Positions 37,779 through 48,410 of a stretch of 64,000 nt of DNA are shown in pieces; the first letter of the stretch is position 1, and each line of letters starts with the position of its first letter. Under the pieces are notes generated by a model. That model saw only the letters and a program-made list of their open reading frames with translations, had not been told where the DNA came from and made no database searches. The DNA comes from Coleophoma eucalyptorum (lineage: Eukaryota > Ascomycota > Leotiomycetes > Helotiales > Dermateaceae): assembly GCA_026120035.1 (NCBI GenBank), contig JALRME010000001.1:1377909-1441908 (forward strand), read 5' to 3'. The position numbers were made by a program, and so were the translations under genes.

Positions 37779-38832
37779 ATGGTAGGATTTCACAATTGCG
37801 TCTCATCGTTGCTGGATGCTTTTGCGCACGGAATAGGAATCATCAAGGTCCAACGGCGAAGACGGAAACAAGAACGGATCGTTATAGACTCGGACCAGAA
37901 GAACGCGGAGACTAAATTAAGCAAGTCCTTGAAGAAGAGCAGGCTGCACGTCAACGATGCCTATGACCGTGACTTGTCCCGGTATGGTCAGGAATTTGCT
38001 GCTGGTGATGGTGAGCTCTATCTGACCGTTCAAAATTAAGAGACTAAGTCCGCGATTAGTCGAAGCACATTCTACGCTTTCTGCAATCCTCTTTCGACTT
38101 AATGCTGGCTTTGTGTCTGTTATTGAGCGGTTCAGTCGAGGCAGGAGCTCTCCAGCGGATTATCAAGCCCTTTTCAATCTTTCAATTGCATCTCGAATTG
38201 AAGCCATCCAGGCATTTGAGCAATTATCACATAGGTTGTCAAAATCGTCGCTTGACTTGGTACCTGCAAACAAGCACAGTACCAATACTTCACGTCATAG
38301 AAGTAGTGCTCGCAAGAGAAATCCAAGGAAAAACTCTTCCACGGCTTCATTCTCATCAAAAAATTCTCGTTCCAAGAGTGCGCCTGAACTGTCACTAACA
38401 GCTTTGGGGCCAGCAACTACGGAAGGCTGGGTTCGTCCAAAGACCGGAGGGAAAAGCCGCTCAACCTCCATCACGAAAGTCCCATCGTCGAATTCCTCAT
38501 CTCACAAGAGAACGGGCCACAAATCTCGGCCAGAGCCTCCAGCCCGAGCACAAACCACACCAGCAGCTCCCCAGAAGACCATAATGTCTTCCGTTCCGCC
38601 TCTTCAACCACAACCAGCAGCTTCGGAAGCGAGACCTGGAGATCGAAAATCATTCATGTCCTTTGCTTCTGGCAGCACAAAGATTGGCGAAATTCCGGAG
38701 CACAAATGGCTGCGGCCTTCGATGTTCGAGACTGGGACAGTTCAATTCCCGGTCACGGCCTATTATCCCATGCAGCCATACCACGAGCCTGAAAAGCCGC
38801 GATCTCGGCTCATGAAGTTGTTTAGGAGATGA
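37779..38832 (+). CDS. Conserved fungal hypothetical protein with helical N-terminal half and basic disordered tail
   Basis: Two exons (37779-38010, 38060-38832) join in frame to 334 residues. The intron (GTGAGC...GATTAG) connects QEFAAGD to VEAHSTLSAILFRLNAGFV, an amphipathic helix continuing into IERFSRGRSSPADYQALFNL and IASRIEAIQAFEQLSHRL. The N-terminus MVGFHNCVSSLLDAFAHGI with a following Lys/Arg-rich stretch is the start typical of this fungus-specific family. The tail (from about residue 160) is Ser/Lys/Pro-rich, with a short terminal basic motif RSRLMKLFRR that could contact membranes or nucleic acid. I recognise the family but know no established function. No signal peptide or membrane segment. 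Confidence 0.82.
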
Positions 38833-39757
38833 AGATGTGATTTCTTATTTTAGCATTGGCATTATTGGCTGAGCGGTTGTCTCGGGTTGGAAGCTTTATG
38901 ATAATGACTATAACGATGATTACAACGATGACTATAACGACTGAACGAATTACCTGGAGCTTTAAACTATTTGTTTTGGGGTGGCGGCATCGAACGGCTT
39001 GATTTAGAAGTCACAACATAATAACCATAGTAGAAGAACGTAAGATTAAGTAAGGCACATAGGGACATCGTCCGAGAATTGAAATTCACCACTGAACAAT
39101 TTATATATATCCAGTCATCGATATGAAGGTGAGCATCGCCGCCTCGGCCAAGCGAGGCAATCCTTTGGCCTTGGCCAAGCCACCCGTACCTGCCATATTC
39201 AATTAAGGGCAGGATCGCGAAAAGCTTGGATCCGGTGACCTGCGATACTGACTAACCAGGAAGCTGGTGTACCTGCAAACCTACAACCCTACATACCTAC
39301 AAACAAAGGTACCTGAAGTAAGGTAACAAGAATTGCAGGAAGAGTAAGCTTCCCGACCGCTTACTTCATAAGTCAGTACAAGGTTGCTGTTGTTATCTCT
39401 CTTATCATATATCAGAAATCCATTCCCGTAAAACTGGATTGTCTTGCTGCGTCATCGTCGCCCGTGGGCAAAAAATGCCCTGATCTCCTGCTTCTTTGGT
39501 CGAAGCGGCCTCTCAAGATAACTGACTACTCCGCAATGCTCACCGTGCCTACTCCCATGCATGGTGCAGTATTGTTGTCAATGACAATTATTATCGGGAC
39601 CCGGGCAAAGCTCACAGGCATGGCTGGCTTGGACCTTGTCGTAAGGCTTCTTCGAAGGTAAGCTGGGATTTCCCCACCCATGATGGTATAAACAGGTAGG
39701 CCAGCCTTCAAATTTTCTCCCCTTTGATCTATCCAGAAAGTCAAGTCCTCGTCGACC
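38833..39757. other. Intergenic region with 12-bp tandem repeat
   Basis: 3' side of the previous gene with a short tandem repeat at 38904-38939, then an AT-rich stretch and a group of ACCTAC/GGTACCT-like words at 39267-39325. The 39470-39757 part is the leader/promoter of the carboxypeptidase gene; a minus-strand frame across it lacks support. Confidence 0.5.
38904..38939 (+). repeat. 12-bp tandem repeat, three units
   Basis: Three consecutive units of ATGAYTAYAACG (38904, 38916, 38928) differing only at two pyrimidine positions, in the 3' region of the conserved hypothetical gene. Confidence 0.85.
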
Positions 39758-41958
39758 ATGATCTCCTCTGCCTTCGCCCTGCTCACGGCGGGTGCCTCTG
39801 TCGCCTTGGCGCAGTTTGTTACACCACCCACGGATCTGATCAATGCCACCGGATACTACAACACCGCGGTACGATACAAGGAGGTCCCTACAGGTATTTG
39901 TGAGCTTGATCCAGATGTCAAATCCTATTCTGGATATGTTGATGTTGCAGAGAACCAGCACATTTTCTTCTGGTTGGTCTATCTAATTCTTCCTATGACC
40001 AACAACTGATCGCCGGCCAGGTTTTTCGAGGCACGCAATGGAGATCCCACTGAAAGTCCTCTGACTGTTTGGATCAATGGAGGTCCTGGCTCTAGCTCTA
40101 TGATTGGTCTTTTCCAGGTATTTTTCAAATTTGCCAGTCTTAATATCCATAGTGCTAATCCGTCGGTTAGGAAAACGGACCATGTAGCATTGACGAGAAC
40201 GGAGAGGTGGTGAATAACCCCTACTCGTGGTCTAACGTATCCAATATGCTATATATCGACCAGCCTACCCAAGTTGGCTTCTCTTACTCTGTTCCCGTCC
40301 CTGGTTACATCTCGGACTCTGGCGGCAGTAACATCATCGTCCTGCCCGATGCTAACTGCCCAGACTATGCTGAAGGATATGGAACATGTGCTACTTACAG
40401 CTACCCGAGTATGTAGAGCAAGCAGCATTACTATTTCAACCAGTACTAACATCGAATCAGACGAAACACTGACCGCAAATTCAACTGCCGATGCTGCAGA
40501 GAACTTTTGGCTCACACTTCAAGGATTCATGGGAGCGTTTCCTCAATATTCCAGGCAAGGCTTTCATTTCAGCTCGGAATCATATGGTGGACACTATGGT
40601 CCCATTTTCAATGATTTCATTGAGAAACAGAACGCTCTTAACCTCACAGGAGCCCACCATATCTCTCTGGAAACAGTACTGATTGGAAACGGATGGTATG
40701 ACCCCTTGATCCAGTACCAAGCCTACTACAACTTTACCGTTTTCCCGGGAAACACATATGATTACAGTCCCTTCAATGCCAGTATTCAATCGCAATTTTA
40801 CAACAACTTGTATGGGCCTGGAAATTGCGTAGATCAGATCAAGGACTGTGCTGGTATGTCCCATATTTGCTTTTGATCTTTTCTACTTGTTTCTGTTGGA
40901 AATCTATGTGGGGGCTTTCTCATGTCCATTAAAACTGTACTTGAAGAACGTTGTTGATATCAGACTACCTCAAGATTGAGTACTAAAATACCATATAGCA
41001 AGGGGGATCAACGAGATTTGCGAGCAGGCAGACAATTTCTGCGCCTACGAGGTCGAGTCCATGTACGACACATACCTCGGTCGTGACGAATATGACATGA
41101 GAGAGCTTGTACCGGATCCATTTCCATATAGCTACTACGTCTCCTATCTCAACACACCAGAGGTCCAAGCAGCAATTGGAGCCTACCAAAATTTCTCTGA
41201 GTCTTCAAACGCTGTCTATCTTGCATTCACTGCTACAGGAGATGACAACCGAGAAGTAGGTACCATAGCTGCCATAGGGCGACTGCTAGACCAAGGCGTT
41301 ACCGTCATGCTCTATGCGTAAGTTTTCACCTACACTGGAATCTCGGAGGCCCTGCTGATACTTCGAAAGTGGTGATGCAGATTATAATTGTAATTGGCTT
41401 GGAGGACAGGCAGTAGCTGAGGAAATCAATGCCGCTGGTTTTGACTGCGCGGGCTACACCAATGTCACCACTTCCGATAACATCGTCCATGGGCAAGTCA
41501 AACAAGCAGGCGATTTCTCTTTCGTACGAGTGTAAGAGTTTCCCAACCTTGATATATGATAGACCATTGTATTGATTGTTTTCTAGTTACGAATCAGGCC
41601 ATGAAGTAAGAATTTAGAATTGAAGCATATTAGCACGTCAACTAATACAAGCCAGGTACCGTTTTATCAGCCAGTTTTGGCTCTCGAGATCTTCGAGCGA
41701 GCCATAACCGGTAAAGATATAGCTACTGGGTCCGTCACGCCTACAGCATCGTATTTGACTGAAGGAACCAAGCTCTCCGAGTATCGTGAGGGTAACAGTA
41801 CAATTCAATTCGATATCTTGCCCACCAATTCTACCTACAATACAACGACCAATGCGCCGAATATCGTTGGAGCAGAGACGAGCTCGGTGTCAGAGCGAGG
41901 CTTAAAGAGTAATCTATTCGGAAGACTCAGTCACCAAGGTAAAAAGTTCAAGCCTTGA
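39758..41958 (+). CDS. Secreted serine carboxypeptidase (peptidase S10)
   Basis: Eight exons (39758-39972, 40021-40117, 40171-40408, 40461-40853, 40999-41317, 41370-41531, 41587-41605, 41656-41958) join in frame to 581 residues. The start [18 protein letters not shown] is a signal peptide. S10 signatures in order: [43 protein letters not shown], the nucleophile serine in [11 protein letters not shown] (the usual preceding Gly is Ser here), the catalytic Asp in [12 protein letters not shown], and the catalytic His in YESGHEVPFYQP. The His lies in a 19-nt microexon. Many N-glycosylation sites (NATG, NETL, NSTA, NLTG, NFTV, NVTT) support secretion. It is distinct from the vacuolar carboxypeptidase at 53.4 kb. 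Likely role: removing C-terminal residues from extracellular peptides. Confidence 0.93.
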
Positions 41959-42380
41959 ACTTGTTAGAGAATGGAGAGTGAATAAATGACACCGCCTAAT
42001 ATAATTTCCCAGTATCTGCTCCGGCTCATCTGGAAGTAATGAAGATGATTCCTCTACAAATTGAATATCTGATCGCAAATATATGCCCATATTACACTTC
42101 ATACCTGATGGTATTGAGTATGTATGTATAGTTCTTCGCGTAGCTTAAGCAAAATAAACTACGTTGGCCAGGAGGGTTCAGGGTCTTGAGCGCAGCGCAT
42201 AATGCTCCTCGTGCATGATGCATAGACGCATATTTTGGTGTGAGATATAGCAGAAGACATAAAAATTAACATTGCCGTGTTGGTTGGCTGATCCCATTGT
42301 TAAACAGCGATCCATATCTTATAACAATGGCCACTAAATATATCTTTTACATTGAAACAGTAGGGTGTGTTTAAACCGAA

Positions 42381-42429
42381 CCCCCCCCCCCCCTTTCTCG
42401 CCACCACCCGCCACCCCCCACACCCCCCG
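42381..42429 (+). repeat. C-rich homopolymer tract
   Basis: A run of 13 C at 42381-42393 followed by CCACC/CCCCCC blocks up to 42429; the opposite strand is therefore a series of G-runs able to form a quadruplex. Confidence 0.85.
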
Positions 42430-42496
42430 AAACCCAAGATTTTGGGGGTTAGGTTTTATTTGTATCGGATACTCTCACCTTTTTTGAACTGAAAGC

Positions 42497-42532
42497 TTTG
42501 AGTTTGATTTTGATTTTGATTTCGATTTGGAT
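42497..42532 (+). repeat. Hexamer repeat, six TTTGAT-like units
   Basis: TTTGAG, three TTTGAT, TTCGAT and TTGGAT in uninterrupted register. Confidence 0.85.
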
Positions 42533-44324
42533 ACGAATCGACTTCAATGATTCGAGGTTTATTTTAATTACAAGAAAAACCCTTGTTCGTTTCGATTTTG
42601 GATCTACGAGTTCGTACCCAGATCAATCCCCCAATTTCCACATCCAGGTAATACGAACATCGGTCGGGGGATGAACTTGTACGGCGAAGCATTGAACGAA
42701 TCTTCCTTGAACCCCCTCAGAGCCAAGGGAGATTGCAAGTGAGGCTGGGAGCAACAATGCGTTGATTGAATAGCAATGAAGGACAGGGTGGCAGGCATTG
42801 GGTAAAATGCAGCAAATCTGGATCTGATGTCTAGGGTATATCTTACGTACTTTAGCCATAGGAGTGGGAGCACACCTGCGCTTGCGAGATACCCCCACCA
42901 GCCAGGTAAGAGCCAGCCTTAAGCACGAACTATATGGATTTCACATGTTCACTTAGGAGTGCCTAGCTAAAACAACAAATGATACATATTTGACGATCCC
43001 TCCCCCTTTAAAAAAACCGTTCCAATAGATGGTGAAGGTAAGTTATTGTAATAAAGTCACACAGGTTTGGACAACCCGATGAAATATAGGATGTGAAATC
43101 GACTAGATTTAGTACAATTCCGAACACTGTTTCTGAATAGATTCAACACAGGATGATGGTGCCACAGAAAATCTTTCCATTTTCACATGCTCATGCGATG
43201 CTGCAAGGCGGAAAATTGTCTTCCTGAGGAAAAAGAGCTCCTTATAATTGAATGGTCCAAAAAATCCGAACATTTCACGCAACATTTAGTCCACGCAGAG
43301 GCCTTCACATGCAGATATCCATCACCTAAGCCCCAGCAGCAGATAGAAGATAAATAAACCCAGAGAAGTCTTGAGTGGATACAGCTCTTTAGCAACTTCC
43401 GTTGCTTCAGTGGTCTTGGTAGGTGTAATCCGCCTCAAAGACTGCCTGTCAGAAAAGTCAGAAATGACTCAGGCACGCGTGGGGGTCTTTGGCAAGCCTG
43501 GGCATGCGCTGGTCGACGGGAGTAGACATTTGTATTATACTGGAACACACCGTATATATCTTGCAAACTGGTTGGAATATCGCAATATGAGAAGGTTTGT
43601 AGAAAGAACACAGGGACTTTCAGAAGCAAGCACTAACCTCTCGGAAGCTATGGATGATGACCCGGGCACCCGAGGTTAGATATCAGACTATCAGAGTTTG
43701 GGCGTCGTATGAGAACTGGCCTTATCCTCAATCCCGAAATGAAGAACCCAGTTGTCTCCGGCTTCTGGCATCTTGTGTATCTATACCTCCTGTCGCAAAA
43801 GCAAACAAGTCAAGTACCCTTGCGGTGCGGAAGACAAACTTACGGAAAGATTGATCTCGATCAGAAGAATGTTAGTATCTCGACAAAGGCCAGAAGTATG
43901 ATCCCGCGGGATTTTCGGCCCTTCTAGGGGAGTGTTCTGATTTGAGCCAGGAAAAGAAAACTCTTTCGATGATGCATCACCATGGATTTGCTACGTGATG
44001 CGCAGAATTTGGCGAACAGGCTGCGAGAAGCAGGGCAGACCGAGAATGAAGAGAGCTCTGATAGGCCGGTGGGCATGGGGGCGGCTGTCATTTATCTACG
44101 CAGTGTTTCTTTTCCAGGCCTCTGTGAGCAGACCTTATCGCTGGACAAAGCTCTCAAAGGACACGATAGAAAGCTTATACGGGGGTGCAAGCTACTATAC
44201 GGCTGCTGGTCTTCAATCTAGCCCAGAATTTGGGAGACAATGCTTCCACTTGTGGTAAAAAGTTGGAGTGGCATATGCAGGCTCTCTCGACTTCGCCGTT
44301 GATGGATCATGCCAGGTTCTAGTT

Positions 44325-44343
44325 GAGCTGAGCTGAGCTGAGC
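44325..44343 (+). repeat. Pentamer repeat GAGCT
   Basis: Three full GAGCT units and a partial fourth (GAGC). Confidence 0.75.
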
Positions 44344-45190
44344 AATCGCTTGCCACGAGATACTGCGGCGATGGCAGTTGCAAAGGCAGCGGTAGCATAC
44401 ATGTCATAGAGCACATGGTGACTGGGACCTTTTATCTGTACCCAATCCCTATCGTCTAAGAATTCCCAAAGTACTGTAAGTTTCGGCACCCACGCTCACC
44501 GCCCAAGTACCTTATTGCAAGTGGGCCAGACACATCTCGGAGCTTTAGGATATCCCCCAAACTTTATCGTTCCAATGGGTGTGGGACAGACCCGGAAGCC
44601 CGTAATTCGAGGTGAAGCTGTTGATGCTGTAGTAAGACGAGCTGACCGCGAGGCCACCAGGCTACGACAGCGACGGAGATGGAAACGTCTTGCTCGGGTC
44701 GGCTCGAGTCATAGCTTGCAGCTCATGTATCGTGGACGTGTAGTGGTTGGCCAAAACGTCTGAGCTCGATGCGCCCACAATTGGCTGGGCTACCATGAAT
44801 GGCGATGCGAGACCGAGGGGTGTGCATGGGGGGTTAAATTGATAAGAAAATGAAGAGGAGGAGAAACATCCTTTGGTCCAGCAATCAGATTCCTTGACTC
44901 AAGGCTCAGGGTGTGAAGTATACGGCTGCTTGTACTGTCCCGAAAGAAACCCAGGGCGAACTTTGCGTGGATATGCAGTGTACTATACAAAGCGGCTTTG
45001 AGCGATGCCTGCACTATGTCTGTATGTATCGGCACTCGGAGGCAGTCCTTATCGGTCAAAGTAATGCAGGTGGGACAGTGGTGGGCCAGCTCCAGCGATG
45101 ACGGAAGATGCCCTGCAGGAGCTCATCATGATATAGCAATATTGCGACTATTCTTGGCCGTGGGTAGAGTTGAGAAGCATGGAGCGTGGA

Positions 45191-45225
45191 GTGAGGAGTG
45201 AGGAATGAGGAGTGAGGAGTGAGGA
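45191..45225 (+). repeat. Heptamer repeat GTGAGGA, five units
   Basis: Units at 45191, 45198, 45205 (A replacing G), 45212 and 45219 in exact register, flanked by degenerate GAG-rich sequence to about 45245. Confidence 0.85.
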
Positions 45226-45836
45226 GAGTGGAGAGGGATGAGGAGGGACCGAGGAGTAGTGCGGTGGGTGCGCTGGTTGTCAGAATGAACGGCCGTCTGC
45301 CCAGCCCGGCCATGCCACCAGTCCAGAAGTGTAGGTACACCCGCACCAGAACGTATGGGTATGGGACCACCCGCACCCCTGATCTTGCTTATCTCGCTCC
45401 ACCCTTCCGTCACCCACGACCACCCACGTCCTTGCTGTTGCGGACTCGTGGTGCCCAAACGTTGTTGGTTTTTGATAAACTTGCATCGCTGCTCAGCGTA
45501 CGAAGTATGTGTGGCCATAAACCAACCCACCCACACCTAATCTTTGCAGGCCCGCGTCTACAGTATAGATACGCCGGTACCTACCTCCACCCGAAGGTGC
45601 TAGCCCTCCTGTGTTGAGCTCTGAGCAACGTCGCGCTTCGATAACCTCGTGTATCGCGAGGTCCTTTAAGAATCAGACCTTGATTTCGGAATTCATACGA
45701 CTAAACAGCTCAGGAGCACGAAGGCACTCCGCTCACCTACGCAGCGCTATTATCATTTGGTCTGCAGCTTCATGCCTGCCCTTCTCTCCCTCTGGAGTCA
45801 GATTCGGCATCCTTTTCCAAAAAGCCGACCGCCGCT

Positions 45837-47276
45837 ATGAGTTTTCCTCCGCGTCGTGAGAAGGCTGCGGAAGCATCTTTGGACGACTCACATCTTCCCA
45901 AGGGCGACTGCCGGTTCATCCTTCTTCACCCTGAGGTCAAAGGACTTCGCTGTGCGTGCGTTGGATTTGCCCTCAACCGCACAATACCCGGAAGCACCTG
46001 CGACTGTGGTCATCAAGCCTGCTATCATAGCCCAGAAAAGGAACCCCCCGTTGATCGGCAGGAACTCGAGAGCTTAAAGAATAAGATATCGTTATTGGAG
46101 GACCAACTCGACAGAGAAAGACATGGAGGCCGAGGTGGCATCATCGATCGACTTGGCAGATTAGAAGAGCTTGTGGATGGAAGGAATGCCGAGAATGAGA
46201 CTGATGTCAAGGGCTTATATCGTGGAATCGGTGGTCTTTGGCACAATGTCGGGCTTCTGAACAAACGTGCTCAGTATCACGATGACCACTTTGAGGGCCT
46301 CGTTGATGAAGTCCAAAGAATGCAAAATCGATTGATCGAAATCGATGATGCTTCCATGAGTGTCGAAGAACGCGTTGAAGCATTGGAAGGTTCGCGATCA
46401 ATGTTTTCTTCTGGACGTAGAGGGAGGAAGGCTTCAACACCTCCATCCATCGAATATTTACCTGACAGCCCATGTTACCCTAAGGAAGAGGACGGAAATG
46501 CGATCTCGCTACAAATTGTCCATAAGCCTGTCGTACCTGCGCCTATTGAGAATGGCCCACAAGCTTGGACCGTTCATATATCGCTCATGCCCTCTGCCTC
46601 CACTCCGTTCCCTTTTGAAAAGGACACTGCCGCATACAAGCGTTGTCTCTCTCGTGGTCTCCACCGAGTAGTCGCTGTCCCCAGTATCGACAGCTATTCT
46701 TTCGTGAGTGCGGTCAGTGAAGCATTCTCTGATATACTCCTCGGTCGGCCATGGATGCCTTTGGTTGCGAAATTGTGTGATGTTGAGACACTTCAAGGAC
46801 TCCCAATGCTGAGGGAGTTGCATAGCGACCTGGTCAGGAACGATTACGATGTCAACTTTCTCAAACAAAATTGTGCAATTTTGAATAGTGCTGGCAAGAT
46901 TGATCATCTCTATATAGCCATGATTGGCGCGACGCTTTCCTGGACTGACTTGAGGCACTCTCCATGTTATCTGAAGGGCCTGGAATCTTGTTGGGAGTAT
47001 GAACCTTACTTAGATGGTCCCTGCAGCGAGCGCGATATCTTAGACAGCTCTGAAGGCCGACTTGGGACTCTGGAGAACCGACCTGCTGCCGGCGATATTA
47101 CCATTGTCCCTCGATGGTCATCCTCCAATTCCCGGCTCAAGCGAACATCGTCAGAAATCTCGAGGGCTGCGAGCTTCGGCTCTTCCACAGAGGCAGAGGT
47201 CACGAGAGCAAAGATGCGACGTCAATGTGCCACTACTAATGTTGAGGTGGTTGAGAGACGAGCAGAAGCAGTATGA
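45837..47276 (+). CDS. Fungal Cys/His-cluster plus coiled-coil protein of unknown function
   Basis: Single exon, 479 residues, starting MSFPPRREKAAEAS. Near the N-terminus a compact metal-binding-like cluster reads C39-A-C41 ... C55-D-C57-G-H59-x2-C62-x-H64 (SWIM-like or treble-clef-like pattern). It is followed by a coiled coil of about residues 72-190 (LESLKNKISLLEDQLDRE, then RMQNRLIEIDDASMSVEERVEALEG), a short Pro/Ser linker, a moderately conserved-looking globular region (WTVHISLMPSASTPFPFEKDTAAYKRCLSRGLHRVV) and a Ser/Arg-rich tail with no known motif. I recognise the overall shape as a fungus-specific hypothetical family but know no function. No membrane segment or signal peptide. A nuclear or scaffold role is only a guess. 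Confidence 0.85.
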   Translation: MSFPPRREKAAEASLDDSHLPKGDCRFILLHPEVKGLRCACVGFALNRTIPGSTCDCGHQACYHSPEKEPPVDRQELESLKNKISLLEDQLDRERHGGRGGIIDRLGRLEELVDGRNAENETDVKGLYRGIGGLWHNVGLLNKRAQYHDDHFEGLVDEVQRMQNRLIEIDDASMSVEERVEALEGSRSMFSSGRRGRKASTPPSIEYLPDSPCYPKEEDGNAISLQIVHKPVVPAPIENGPQAWTVHISLMPSASTPFPFEKDTAAYKRCLSRGLHRVVAVPSIDSYSFVSAVSEAFSDILLGRPWMPLVAKLCDVETLQGLPMLRELHSDLVRNDYDVNFLKQNCAILNSAGKIDHLYIAMIGATLSWTDLRHSPCYLKGLESCWEYEPYLDGPCSERDILDSSEGRLGTLENRPAAGDITIVPRWSSSNSRLKRTSSEISRAASFGSSTEAEVTRAKMRRQCATTNVEVVERRAEAV

Positions 47277-48410
47277 CCACTGCGTGAAGGATCAATAGAC
47301 TATGTTGTACGTTCCTTGTTGTACTTGAATTATTCCCATGCTTGGAGTTTGGAGACTGGCGTATAGATGGAAAGAGACGATACCTGCCAGAAATGGTACC
47401 ACAGGCGTTTTCTCTTTTGAGAGGGTTCTATACCCTCTTTAGCATTTAGAATGATTACTGTGAAATAAAGGTAGGCACGGCCTATCTTCAACATGACCGG
47501 AGTCTTTAATCTAGTACACGTTTTTGCTGCTCTCATTCATGTGCAGTGTGTCAATATTATGTGACTGTGTTCAGCATCGATTAAAACATTGCAACTGCCT
47601 GAGCTGCAGGATTGAGCCCAGCGCTAGATTATGTGCTCACCCCCTCTCCCACGAATGCGGCTGAGAAAGGCAGACAAGAGACTGGCTTTGCTGCCTGGTA
47701 GACCTAAGAGCTGGAGCTCATCGTTTATTCACACATAAAAGGGCTTTTCAATGCGGAAACCACGACGCTTTGTGAAAAACTGAAAAGTTCTTTGGCTGAC
47801 ATGCAGTGAAGATATATACTGTCGCGTTAGAAGGAGACCAGGATCTATATAATAAGGATGAAAAGCAAAGCATAACGTTGAACAGGCGCTGTGTTGTCGT
47901 GAACTGAACGAGTGACATTGTGAAGGTGGAGACCCTGCCTCACATCCCGCACCATGACGCTTGTCTCCTAGTCCCTGTAATCGGCACTCCAAAAACACCA
48001 CACCATACTCCACACTCTACCTACTGGATTTCTTGCCGCGACTTTGTACTACATTTACAGCACTTCTATCCTCACCTTTACTCTCATCCAAACTTGGCAT
48101 ACTTGCTTTTCACACCCTCCTTTACTGGGCAGCCTCCCTCTTCTTCCAAAACCGCGGGGCGGCCGCTCGTCTTTTGTAACGTAACTTCAACATCAGGCAG
48201 GCCAGGCTGTTGACCACTCTCAGCAAGCCTCATTGAAGCACCTGCAACACAACATACTTGTACCTTACCTCGGCCTCTCGAAAGCCATGTCGCAAAGAAC
48301 ATAGCTACCTCTTTAATCACAGAGCTAGACATTGTGCTCGCGACGTCTACTCCCGATGTCCTGCGCTCCGACTTCGAATATCGATTCCAACCTGTGCCCC
48401 GCGCTCCAAG
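47277..48410. other. Intergenic region with F-box gene promoter
   Basis: 3' side of the coiled-coil gene, then an AT-rich stretch and a CT-rich leader (47980-48410) ahead of the F-box gene. No supported ORF or RNA gene. Confidence 0.5.

Larger units (their letters stand above)
41959..45836. other. 3.9-kb region without a supported gene, rich in simple repeats
   Basis: Holds the carboxypeptidase 3' UTR, a C-rich tract (42381-42430), a TTTGAT hexamer run, a short GAGCT repeat and a GTGAGGA repeat. Open frames at 43371-43927 and 43982-44258 are short and show no family signature or splice continuity; they could be a worn gene remnant. The part after about 45240 is the promoter and leader of the gene at 45837. 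Confidence 0.5.
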
